Assembly: GCA_028456385.1 (NCBI GenBank)
Contig: JALNQF010000578.1
Coordinates: 1 to 21,511, forward strand
DNA length: 21,511 bases
Direction of reading: 5' to 3'
Origin: Ophiosphaerella korrae
Lineage: Eukaryota > Ascomycota > Dothideomycetes > Pleosporales > Phaeosphaeriaceae
Numbering within the stretch: the stretch's first letter is position 1; each line of letters begins with the position of its first letter. A program made the position numbers and the translations under genes. A model generated the notes under the pieces. It did not search any database and had not been told where the DNA came from. It saw only the letters and a list, made by a program, of their open reading frames with translations. Below are positions 11,030 to 21,034 of the stretch, piece by piece.

Positions 11030-11459
11030 TATTACGACAGTAACAAGAGAAATACAGATAGAACTAATTAGCCCTACGACTAAAGGATCGAGTTCTTACA
11101 AATACAAAGAATACGAACTTAATTAGGAAACTATATATAATTAGGATACCTAGGGTAATCTATAATCTATAGACTCTTAGCGTTAATAGATTATAGATTA
11201 AAGTAATCTACGATCTATTGTTCTTAGTAGTAATAGATTAATAGATTAGAATAAGTATATAGTTAGTAGCGACGCGTATTATTAGGATAGTATTAGTAAT
11301 TTAATTATTAACTACGAGCGACAATATAGAGATAGTTACAAAATATCTTTTATTGTTTATAGCCTATTGTAGATTATAATATAAACTTTTACTATTACCT
11401 TATAATCTACTAATACCTATTTAGGCTATTAGGAAGTTAACCCTAGTAAGCTAGTAACA
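11030..11459 (+). repeat. 5' LTR of element B (430 bp)
   Basis: Starts TATTACGA where the 3' copy has TGTTACGA, so the terminal TG has become TA. It ends AACA, where the 3' copy reads AATA. All differences I compared between the two LTRs in the first 100 bp are C/T or G/A. This copy has five CA dinucleotides in that stretch; the 3' copy has one. The 3' border is followed by CCTTGCTAATTT, which lacks the TGG usual at a tRNA primer site. Confidence 0.95.
11156..11200 (+). repeat. 15-bp perfect inverted repeat in LTR B (5' copy)
   Basis: TAATCTATAATCTAT (11156-11170) and ATAGATTATAGATTA (11186-11200) are exact reverse complements around a 15-nt loop, followed by further scattered AATAGATTA copies. 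The same hairpin is at 17751-17795 in the 3' LTR. It could be a protein-binding or RNA-structure element; this is inference. Confidence 0.8.
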
Positions 11460-12663
11460 CCTTGCTAATTTAGTTATTGCGAGAAGCAAAGCGTAAGTAG
11501 CGCATAGTCTAGCTAATATAATAGTAGAAAGTTTAATAAGTAAAGCCCTTAGGAGTAGTTATAAGTTAGATAGTACTATATAGGAAATAATTAAGGATTG
11601 CATAAACAAGCTAATTAATAATAAAGAAAATATAAAGATAGTAATTAAAGTATTAGAAACGTAGAACAAGGAACTACAAGATTACTTAAAATAGAACGAA
11701 GTACAAATTAGAGCTATTATTAAAGGCTAGAACTAGATAGAGCTAATTACCTAATAACTAGAAATAAGTATAATAAAGAAACTACCTAAGATACTTGTTC
11801 TTAAAAAGTTTAATAGAACAAGGGAGAAATTAAGACCTTTTATAGCGTTAGCGCAACTCTAGATAAATATACAAGTACTATACTTTAATATAGAAGAAAA
11901 GAAGGTAATATATATTAGACTACACCTCGAAGAAGACGCAATAAGATAGTACAAGCTCTACTAGACGGACTACACAACGTATTCTCTAATAACCTAAAAA
12001 GATAAAACTAGAGCTATTTTTAGAAGTTATAAATACTTTACTAAATAAATAAGAGCAGCATTTAAGGATATAGATATTACCTAACAAGCTAAAGAAAAAC
12101 TCGAGAGGCTTACACAAAGCAAGAGTATTCTAGAATACGTATTATAATTTAAATAACTAAGTTAAAATATAGAATAGAACGAATTAGCCCTTATGTTACA
12201 ATTTAAACAAAGACTAAACGTAAAAATTTAATACAAAATAATACATATAGAGAAACCTAGGACACTAGAAGCTCTAAAATAATAGGTAATTTAAATTAAT
12301 AACAACCTTTAAGAATAGAAAAAAAACAAGTATAGCAACTAAACAAGAAATTAGGACGCTAGAGATCCTATAATCCTTAACGTAAACAAAGATAGAAGGA
12401 AAAAGAAGAATAAAGACTTTACGTATTTTAACTATAGTAAGAAAGGCTACTACGCGAAAGACTACTAATTAAAGAAGAAAAAGAACATAGTATATTATAA
12501 ATATAAGAAACTAGGACACTATATAAAGGAATGTAAAAGTAAAAACTATAAAAAAGATAAGGAAACTTAGTTAAAGATAATAGAGAAAAAGAAAGAAATA
12601 CTACAAGCACAGGCTAAACCTTAAGAAAAGGTAGCTAGAAGTAAAGAAATATAATACGTAATA

Positions 12664-12735
12664 CTTTATTAGACCTTTTGTTATAAAGACAACTACTATA
12701 TATATCTTTCTAGTAAATAAAGAGTAGGATAGTTC
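12664..12735 (+). other. Conserved Cys/His-type block between Gag knuckles and protease, element B
   Basis: Counterpart of 6123-6196 in A. It reads YxTFCYKDNYYIYLSSK with the first Cys intact, which supports the idea that the Tyr positions in A are mutated Cys or His. Function unknown; the surrounding linker (about 12535-13680) has no domain I can name. Confidence 0.45.
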
Positions 12736-15700
12736 TTATAAAAGAATAGAGTAGTAGCAATAAAAGAAAGAACAAAAGTATAGCTAGAAGAAATAGCGTA
12801 TATAATAGACTTACTAATAGAAGACTTAAAAAGAGAAGAGCCCTAGACCCTATTAATCTAGGCTAAAGGACTAGTACTAGATAAAGAGACTACTACAGCT
12901 TCCTCTAAAAGACTATAAGAAAGTAAAAGATAGGTTAGTATAAGAGATATAGAGCACGCCTAGCTAGATATATATAGCTATAATAGCTATACAATAATAG
13001 ATATAGAGGAATAAAATAAAGAATAGAAATTTATTTAGAAATACTTACTAGTTATAAGTATAGAGGAAGCGTATAAAGACTAGAAAGAACGCAATCCTAA
13101 AGAAATAAAGTTTACACTATTTTAAGAATAGATAAAGTAATATATAGTTATAGTAGGAAGGATACTTATATAAAGGAAATAGTAGTACCTTATAAGAAAA
13201 ACGTAATAGATTAATAAAGCCTATATACTATAAATACTAATAGTATACTATATTCTAATAAATATAAAACCTAAAATAGATAGTTACTAAGAAGAAGATA
13301 ATAAAATAATAGATCCTAAGCACCTAGTATATTTTAAAGTATTATAGATATTATACCTAGAAAAGAATTATATAATATATAGAAACCTTAAAGTAAATAA
13401 TAAAGTATAGCCTATAAGAAAAAGAGGCTACGCCTATATAAAAGTAATTCTAGTAGAAGACATCTAAGGATAGGAAATAATACTAGAAGAAAGTTACGTA
13501 GTAATAAAGCTTAGACTAAAACTACCTAGGAAATGTATCTAAGGAAGACTATAGTACAAATGTAAGTACAATAAATATCTAAAATATAAAGAATATAAAC
13601 TTAAAACAAGGCTATAGCTCTAAGAAAATAGATAATTTACAAAAATACTAAAGTAAGAAAGGCTAGAAAGTATAAGAGGCCTATACATTACAAAGATAGG
13701 TACTTATTAAGAAAAGAAAGTATAATTAATAATTAATAGTAGAGCTATAAAGAACTTTATATTAAAGAAGTTCGTAGAAAACTAAGGAATAACCTACACT
13801 ATAAAGAAGTACTCTTAACAACTAAGCACAATTAAAGGAAAACTATTCTAGGAACCTATAAGGTTTAAGACAACACCCTCTACACTAGAACTAGAAAGGA
13901 TAATAATTAAGAATATAGTTATAGACATAACAACAATTAATAACAAACAAGATATAATACTAGGAATACTATAGTTATAAATAACTAACCTAAGAATTAA
14001 TTAGAGAATAGAGAAAATTAGCTACCCTAAGAAAGAAATATTAAAGGCTAACATAGCTATACACAAAAGAGAATTCCTAGAAGAATATAAAAAATAAGAA
14101 AAATAGCTTATAGAACCTAAAGATTACCTTCTAAAATATTAACTATAGGATTTAGTAATAGATCTAAAAGAAGATAAAGACGTAGGATAGAGCCTAGTTT
14201 ATAGAAAAATAGAAGAAGAATCTAAAATTAAATAAACGTTTATTAAAAACGCACTAAAGAAAAGATAGATACAAGAATCTAAGTCCTTAGTAGTATACAG
14301 ACTTATATTTATAGATAAGAAAAGAATAAATAATAAAAGACCTTGCGTAGACTTTAGAAAAACTAACGTAATTATAAATAAGAACTAATACCTCTTACTA
14401 TAAATAGACGTAATACAAAATAGACTATAGAAAGCAAGAATCTTTATAAAACTAGATATCTAGAACGCCTACTACTAGATTAGAATTAAAAAAGGTAATA
14501 AATAGAAAATAGTATTTAGAATATAATATAGACTATATAAATACCTAGTTATGCCCTTTAGCTTAACAAACGCACTAGTAGCCTTCTAAGAAAGAATAAA
14601 TATAGTACTAAGAGAGTACTTAGATATATTTATATTTGTATACCTAGATAATATCCTTATATTCTTAGAAATAGAGGAAGAATACGTGTAATACGTATAC
14701 AAAGTATTAGAAAAATTAGTAGAAAGTAAACTATTCTTTAAAATAAGAAAATGCGAATTCTATATAAAGAAAACAGACTTCCTTAGATTTATTATTAAAC
14801 TAGGAAAAATCAAGATTAATCTAGAAAAAATTAGATTAATTAACAAATAGCTAATACTAAAAAACCTAAAGGAAGTACAATAATTTTATAGCCTAGCTAA
14901 CTTTTATAAAAAGTTAATAGTAGGATAGTCTAAAGATATAGAACTAATAACAAGGCTTATAAAAAAGGATACACTATTTAAATAGATAAAAGAATACGAT
15001 AAAGTATTTAAGAAGATTAAAAAGAAGTTTATAGAAAACCTAGTTATTAGAATATATAACCTAGACCTACTAGTAATAGTAAAAACAGACGTATCTAATT
15101 TAGTCTACAGAATAGCACTAATACAAGAAGACCTAAAGACTAAGAAAGAATATTTAGTTAAATACTTCTCTAAGAAAATAAAGCTAGTAGAGCTTAACTA
15201 CCTAATTTATAATAAAGAGATACTAGTAATCTATAAAGTATTTAAATAATAGAGAGTATACCTATAAAGAGTAAAATACTAAACAAAGGTCTATATAGAC
15301 TATAAAAATCTTATAAGATTTATGCTAAATAAAGAACTAATATAACAATATACAAGATAGTAAGAATTCCTATTAATATTTAATATAGAAATTATATATA
15401 TAAAAGGAAAAGATAACTAATTTATAGACGCCTTTAGTAGAAGACTAGACTTATAGAAAGAAGTAAGTACTACTAGTATAGTTCTAGTTAAAAATAAAAA
15501 AGGACACTTAGTCCTAAATACACCTAAAATAGCCGCAACACTTAAAAGAAAGAGTAGTAAGCTAGATAAATAGATTTAAGAAAAAACAAGAAAAGCTCCT
15601 AAAAAGATAGAAAAACTTAAGATTAAAGAAAGTCTCGTAAAAGCCTATAGAAGAACGTATATTCTAAGAAAAATATAAAGAGAATTTATATAACAGTTCT

Positions 15701-16778
15701 ATAAACTACTAGTATATAGATATTAAGGAATTAACAAAATACTAGATAGACTACTAAGAGATTACTATATCTTAAGAGTAAGACAACTAGTAATAGAAGT
15801 ACTACAAGATTATATAGAATACTAAAAGAATAAGTATAGTAAGTATATACTATATAGAAAGTTATAACTAGTAGAAGTACTAGAATAACTATAGAGAGTT
15901 ATTACAATAGATTTTATTACAAAACTACCTAAGTTAAAAGACCTAATATTAGGAATTAAGTATAATAGAATCCTAATAATAGTAGATAAACTTATAAAGT
16001 ACTTATACTTTAGACTATATAAGAAAAAAAGTAAGATAGAAGTCGCTGTATACTAGGTTCTAGGAACTATAATTAGCTAATATAAACTACTAGATAAGAT
16101 TATTATAGATAAAGACGTAAGATTTATATTAAAATTATAGGGAACGATAATAGTATAATTAGGAATTAAATATATAATATCTACTGTATACTACCTATAG
16201 ATAGATAGATAATTAGAAAGAATAAATTAGATAGTAGAATAGTACCTAAGATACTACTTTAACTACAACTAGAATAACTAGGTATAGCTACTACTTATAG
16301 CATAGTTAGCATATAACAGCGTAAAAAACAAGATAACAAGAGTATTACCTTTCTTTATAAACTATAGATTTAACCCTAGTATATATAGAATACTAAGACT
16401 AGAGATATCTTAGTCTCTAAGAAGAGAAAACTTTACTAATAGACTTAAAGATATACACAAGTAATTAAGATAAGATATAGAATTCCTATATAATAGAATA
16501 GTAAAGTATTACAACAAGAAATATAAAGAGGGACCCTAATTTAGAAAAGGAGAAAAAGTATAGTTAGTATAAAAAAATATTAAGAGTAAGAGACTAAGCT
16601 TAAAATTAGACTACGTTAAGATAGGACTATATAAAATTAAGAAAGAAGTTACGCTAGTTATATTTAAACTAAAGCTACTAAATAAAATAAGGATATACCT
16701 AACTTTTTACGTAGTACTACGTAAGATAGTACTATAAAATATAGAACTACTAGTATATAAAGTAGACACGTATAGAGA

Positions 16779-16944
16779 ACAAGAAGAATAAGAAGTTAAA
16801 GAAATCTTAGTATACTAGTTCTGTAATAGTAGGAACTACTATTAGGTAAAATAGATAGGTATAGATAGAAAAAGATAACTATAGGAAGAAATATAGGAAC
16901 TAGAGGATAATCTTAACTACTCTAAGAAACTAGAGGACTTCTAA
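16779..16944 (+). pseudogene. C-terminal chromodomain of element B integrase
   Basis: Reads EVKEILVYQFCNSRNYY, then a former Gln codon, VK, a stop at the expected Trp, and IG, and ends LEDNLNYSKKLEDF. Same layout as in A and as in chromoviruses generally. It overlaps the 3' end of the antisense frame by 23 bp. Confidence 0.75.
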
Positions 16945-17338
16945 AGTTAAAACCCTCTAGAACGCCTAGTAGTAAACTAAGAGAACTAACATTACTATTA
17001 CTAGATAGAGAGGCGATAGGAGCGCTTAACGCAGGACTTACTATAGCAATACTAAATACTTTATCTAAGTCTAGCTTAGCTTCTAGAGCTACTAACTATA
17101 TAGCTAATTTCTTATTATTTAGTACCTTTATCTTACAAAGATAAGAGAGATAAGCTTAATTCTCTACTAGCTTACTCTATGTAAGCTCCTAGATCTACTT
17201 ACGCTTAGCTTTAGCCTCTATAATTTAAGATAGTAATTTCTCTTAAGCCTAGTTAATAGCTCTCTCTATTATTATTAAGCCTAGATATAAGAATAAGTAT
17301 AATAAATATACACTCTATAAGAAAAATACTAGACACGT
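16922..17338 (-). pseudogene. Antisense frame downstream of pol, element B (at least 139 codons)
   Basis: Counterpart of the antisense frame of A. It runs leftwards from at least 17338 to TAG at 16922-16924 in one frame, with only TAA/TAG stops. The block LEAKLDL is coded with five nucleotide differences from A, all synonymous; CKIK differs only in one third position; GVLEGFNF is identical. The Gln/Lys-rich middle carries one extra 12-bp in-frame stretch. An open minus-strand stretch in another frame (17253-17480, 75 codons, starting MRNSVKIF) overlaps its N-terminal side. That stretch is also similar in A at the RNxVKIF and LIEC positions, so the true gene may join the two. Family not recognised. 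In an active element this would be a separate antisense transcript or protein; that is inference. Confidence 0.5.
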
Positions 17339-17610
17339 TATAAGAACTATAAACGTTTATATAGATATATACCTTATAAGCTCTACTATTGTTTGTAGAA
17401 ACTATATAAAGAGAGTATTTAGGATTTAACTTAGAGGAAGTATAACAAGAATAAGGAAATATTTTAACACTATTGCGCAATACACGATTAGTAAGAAGAT
17501 ATTAACAACGTGTAGAAGAGGCAACTATAAAGAGTAATAAGGAACTAGAAATTAATAAAGAAAGTAGGTTAATAACCTTAGCCCTAGGATAGATAAACAA
17601 GGACTTACCT

Positions 17611-17621
17611 AGAAGAAGAGA
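17611..17621 (+). other. Polypurine tract of element B
   Basis: AGAAGAAGAGA followed by TAG and the TGTTACGA start of the 3' LTR. Same arrangement as in A. Confidence 0.78.
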
Positions 17622-17624
17622 TAG

Positions 17625-18054
17625 TGTTACGATAGTAACAAGAGAAATATAGATAGAACTAATTAGCTCTATAACTAAAGGATTAAGTTCTTATAAATAT
17701 AAAGAATATAAACTTAATTAGGAAACTATATATAATTAGGATACCTAGGGTAATCTATAATCTATAGACTCTTAGCGTTAATAGATTATAGATTAAGGTA
17801 ATCTACAATCTATTATTCTTAGTAGTAATAGATTAATAGATTAGGACAAGTATATAGTTAGTAGCAACGCGCATTATTAGGATAGTATTAGTAATTTAAT
17901 TATTAACTACGAGCGATAATATAGAGATAGTTGTAAAATATCTTCTATTATTTATAGCTTATTGTAGATTATAATACAAACTTTTACTATTACCTTATAA
18001 TCTACTAATACCTATTTAGGCTATTAGGAAGTTAACTCTAGTAAGCTAGTAATA
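17625..18054 (+). repeat. 3' LTR of element B (430 bp)
   Basis: Starts TGTTACGA and ends AATA (former ACA). Same length as the 5' LTR. It carries the 15-bp hairpin at 17751-17765 and 17781-17795. It has lost more CA than the 5' copy but kept its terminal TG. Confidence 0.95.
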
Positions 18055-18059
18055 ATAGA
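18055..18059 (+). repeat. Target-site duplication ATAGA, right of element B
   Basis: Second copy of the 5-bp duplication. It is followed directly by ACTAATTAGTCTACGC, which continues A's LTR exactly where 11029 broke off. Confidence 0.92.
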
Positions 18060-18482
18060 ACTAATTAGTCTACGCTTAGCTACTAATAAAGTATAGGACA
18101 AGTAGGGTAATAACCTATAAGATAATAAGTTTAACTAAGAAGCTAACTATAATATAGATACGTAATAAATTAGTAAATTTATAATCTTAGTAAATATAAA
18201 GTTGTAAAGCTATTATATAATAAATTTATAAATTTATAATCTTAGTAAATATAAAGTAATAAAGCTACTAAGATATTATTACTATATAGTTAGTAGTAAT
18301 ACGTACTATTAAGATAGTATTAGTAATTTAATCTTTTAACTATAGAACGCTAATACAAGACAATTACAAAATATCTTCTATTAATACTAGTTATTATAGA
18401 TTACCTATATAAGCTTTACTATTAACTCTTAATCTACTAATACTCTAATAGCTACTAGTAGTTAACTTAGGTAGCTATAATA
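18060..18482 (+). repeat. 3' LTR of element A, remaining 423 bp
   Basis: Matches 4490-4912 base for base in length; 33 + 423 = 456. Differences are nearly all transitions. The last dozen bases (GTAGCTATAATA against GTAGTAGTTACA) include a few transversions, so the extreme end is less certain. It carries the tandem 52-bp units at 18161-18267. Confidence 0.92.
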
Positions 18483-18657
18483 AATCGAATAAAGAATCTT
18501 ATATATAAAGAAATAGACTATATTAGTATAACTAATATAATAAAGAAACTAGTACTTTAATAGAAGGAGTGTTAAGGATTTAGCTTACTACTATCTTAAG
18601 AGACCTAGCTAAGACTACTATATTGTAAATATATAGATAGAGTGTAGGGCTAGAGAT
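18483..18657 (+). repeat. Right arm of the inverted repeat
   Basis: Matches the reverse complement of 4068-4247. It begins immediately after element A, so A's insertion or a later break truncated it there. Confidence 0.7.
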
Positions 18658-19121
18658 AGATAGTAGAATTAATCTTCTTAGTTTATACCTAGTACTATTA
18701 AGTTATAGGTAATTAATCTAAAAAAAAGCTTTTCTAAAAGTCTTAGTATCTCTTTCTAATATAGCCTTTATATAGCTATTACAAAAAAGTATTTTTATTA
18801 AACTACTATAACTTCTTTTAAATCTAATATTAGTAAACTATAGTAATAATTACTAAACGTGTACTATATATACGTTAAATATATACTATAGCTAATAAGA
18901 AGATAAGTAAAATAATTAAAAAATAAAAATATTTTTTATATAAGCTCTCTTAAAAGTAAATACAATTATATAAGTAATAATCTTTTACTTATTATTAAAA
19001 TATAAATAGAATATTATATATAGGTATAATAATAATAATATACCTAATACGTAGGTATAGTGCGTAAAGGATATAAATACTCTTTTTTCTTTTCTCTTAA
19101 AGGTTTAAGGTTTTTATTAAG
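18658..19121. other. A+T-rich spacer, no gene
   Basis: This 464-bp stretch corresponds to only about 61 bp (4007-4067) in the left copy, so one side gained or lost about 400 bp. It contains TA-rich short palindromes, for example around 19020-19060, and a TATAAATA plus pyrimidine run at 19074-19096. I saw no terminal inverted repeats that would make it a small transposon. Confidence 0.5.
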
Positions 19122-19441
19122 GTTACACTTTAAAAGGCTAGTAAAAATACTAGGTAAAGAGAGAAGCTTAATAATAAAAGTTCTCTAAATACTTAAGACT
19201 TTTATAAACTTTAGTATAAGTTAAAAGAGTAAAGCTAATATACTAAACACTATAATATTATATAGTTATAATCTAAAGTAAAGCTAATATACTCTATAAA
19301 TATATAAAAGGCTTAATACTTATAAAAAAAGTAAAGTAAGTATTATTCTTTCTAAAATACTAGTAGTACTATTAAATACTATCTATTATCTCTTTACTAT
19401 CTCTTATAGCCTATAGTAAGTACTATTACCTTTTAGCTACT
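19122..19441 (+). repeat. Second C-type LTR copy, inverted relative to the one at 3655-4006
   Basis: Aligned to the reverse complement of 3655-4006, it shares long runs such as TATAATATTATATAGTTATA and AGTAGTACTATTAAATACTA, with mostly transition differences, and the same TATA-like box. Homology ends near 19441. What follows is copia-type, not gypsy, so this may be a solo LTR or a fragment. Confidence 0.6.
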
Positions 19442-19700
19442 TCCTAATAACTATATAGGTTATAATACTACTTCTAAGCTAAGAGAGTATATTAGATAGA
19501 AAGTATTAAAGTAATAGGATAAGTAATAAACTTACTAAGAAAAGTATAGAAGCTTTATCTAAACTTAGATAAAGACGCTATATATATACTAAATAGATAA
19601 GATAGAATATAAAATAAAATAATAATAATAACTATTAATACTCTATTATATCTTATTAAATCTAATAGTACTATACTTAGCTTTAACTAAAGTATACTCT
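19442..19700. other. Spacer or leader before the copia-type frame
   Basis: About 260 bp with no recognised feature. It may be leader sequence of the copia element. I could not identify that element's own 5' LTR or primer-binding site. Confidence 0.4.
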
Positions 19701-20990
19701 AAAAAGTAATAATTTCTTACTCTTTTATAACTTAAAGCTAAAATAAGATAGCTAGTATAACTTAACGTAATCTAACTATAATATTAAAGACTAATATAAA
19801 TTATACTATATAAAATATTTAACTATAATCTTAATACGTAGTATATAATATTAAGGATAAGATTAACCTAGAATCTTCTACCTAGCTAATTTAGAGACTA
19901 GAACTAATTAGAGCTATAGTAATAGCTAACTATACTCTAGTATTAAGTATTAAAACTCTTATATAGTAGTTAAAACTCTTAGCTACTAGTTATAAAGCTT
20001 TTAAAGAAGACTTTAAATACTATAAAATATTAGCTAAGTAATACTATAGTAACTAATATAAGTATAAAAAGGAGTAGTTAAGTCTCTAGTATATTATAAC
20101 GTTTATCTAATCCTTAGTCTTACTATATCTACTACGTACGTACTACCTACTAAACTAATCTCTACGTTAGTAGCTATTAAACCTAAAGTAAACTATTAGC
20201 GTAGATAAGTATATTAAGTAAGAGCGTATATATAATAGATACTTTAAATTACTTAAGCTTATAAGAAGCCTAGTAAATTAAGATATATAGATAGCTAAGT
20301 ATAACTATACTACTACTAAGGCTAAAATATATTAAGTAGTAGAGTTACTATAAATTAATATAATTACTTAAGACTTTTTAGTAGCTATTAAACACGTAGT
20401 ACTAATTTAGTCTATAACCTTTTAAGATAATAGAAAGCTATTACTTAGTATAAACTAGAGAGAGATAATAAAACGCTACTATAAGTATATAATAGTATAC
20501 TATCTTCTAAATATAGAGAGGTATAAAGCTACTTTTATAGTAGATAATACTTTACTTTATACTATAAGTAGTAATACTACTTAAAGTAAGATAAGAGACG
20601 CCTCTCTAATAGATATTATACTACTTAATAAATAGGGTAGACTTTATAATTAATATATACGTAGTAGTAATACTAATTTTAACTAAATAAGAAGTTAAAA
20701 AGCTTTAAGTAAATAATACCTAGCTTATAAAAGACTTTATAAACTTAGTAATTACTACTATATTAATTTTAATAAAGTACTAGATTAGTAAACTCTAAGT
20801 AAGACTTTAAAAGAGCTTATTAATTATAAATATAAGTATGATACAACCTTATAAAGACTTATAAGAAGATAGTTAAAGTTTTAGATAAAGTCTTATATAG
20901 AGCTATACGCTAAGTTACCTTAGATTACTAAAATCTATAAAGAGAATTAACTAAAAAGCTAGTAAATATTTAGTATTAATAGTACTTTTA
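19700..20990 (+). pseudogene. gag: gag-like frame of the copia fragment (broken)
   Basis: Taking TAA/TAG as former Gln or Trp codons, one frame reads from about 19720 to 20990. It includes LTIILKTNINYTI with Trp-like stops spaced as in the NY-x-x-W motif of copia Gag, then a Lys/Tyr/Leu-rich helical region and a conserved-looking KATFIVDN block at 20525-20548. I could not see a clear CCHC knuckle. The frame is offset from the protease frame, with the change somewhere in 20950-21035; this is either an indel or the element's own gag/pol shift. The assignment rests mainly on the protease that follows. Confidence 0.5.
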
Positions 20991-21034
20991 TTACTAAAAT
21001 AATAAAAATACTTATAATACTTACTCTTTAAAGA

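Larger units (their letters stand above)
11518..16944 (+). pseudogene. gag-pol: gag-pol of element B (one continuous frame, RIP-inactivated)
   Basis: The frame opens at a former ATG pair (ATAATA at 11518) and ends with TAA at 16942-16944, about 1808 codons with no net shift. Gag core 11791 to about 12310. Knuckles are at 12424-12465, ligands lost, and 12493-12534, where the His codon (12517) and last Cys codon (12532) survive. Protease reads INSRA at 13732-13746. RT has YLDNILIF at 14641-14664 (residue 1042). RNase H Asp is at 15088. Integrase Asp 15910, Asp 16108 and Glu 16216 keep the D-D-35-E spacing. PFFINYRFNPS at about 16348-16380 is an integrase block missing from A. The chromodomain lies at about 16779-16944. 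Stops fall at expected Gln and Trp codons. This is a broken relic, but the domains are clearer than in A. Confidence 0.93.
11030..18054 (+). mobile_element. Element B: chromodomain Ty3/gypsy retrotransposon, 7025 bp, complete outline, RIP-inactivated
   Basis: Both LTRs are exactly 430 bp (11030-11459 and 17625-18054) and are flanked by ATAGA duplications inside A's 3' LTR. Between them lie gag-pol (11518-16944), an antisense frame (16922 to about 17338) and a polypurine tract (17611-17621). The coding part is closely related to A across its length, whereas the LTRs are only partly similar. B must be younger than A because it interrupts A. It retains more CA dinucleotides and more original residues than A, for example His and Cys in its second Gag knuckle. 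Confidence 0.95.
4457..18482 (+). mobile_element. Element A: chromodomain Ty3/gypsy retrotransposon, interrupted in its 3' LTR by element B
   Basis: A's own parts are the 5' LTR (4457-4912), gag-pol (4971-10343), an antisense frame (10321 to about 10725), a polypurine tract (10983-10993), and a 3' LTR split into 10997-11029 and 18060-18482. The two LTRs are each exactly 456 bp once B (11030-18054) and one copy of the 5-bp duplication are removed. The domain order protease-RT-RNase H-integrase-chromodomain makes it a chromovirus. It is inactivated by RIP-type changes. No target duplication is visible: the flanks read CTAGG on the left and AATCG on the right. Confidence 0.92.

Noticed and set aside
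12061..12130. Active coding potential of element B
   Set aside because: B keeps the integrase triad and some knuckle residues, but stops at many Gln/Trp sites and the altered protease and RT motifs make it a relic.
12428..12610. Open minus-strand frame of 60 codons
   Set aside because: It is the complement of the Gag zinc-knuckle and Lys-rich region of element B; its low-complexity Ser/Phe/Tyr/Leu make-up follows from that, and A shows no sign of a matching gene.
18658..19121. Small non-autonomous DNA transposon filling the extra 400 bp of the right copy
   Set aside because: No terminal inverted repeats or target duplication found by eye; a deletion in the left copy explains it equally well.
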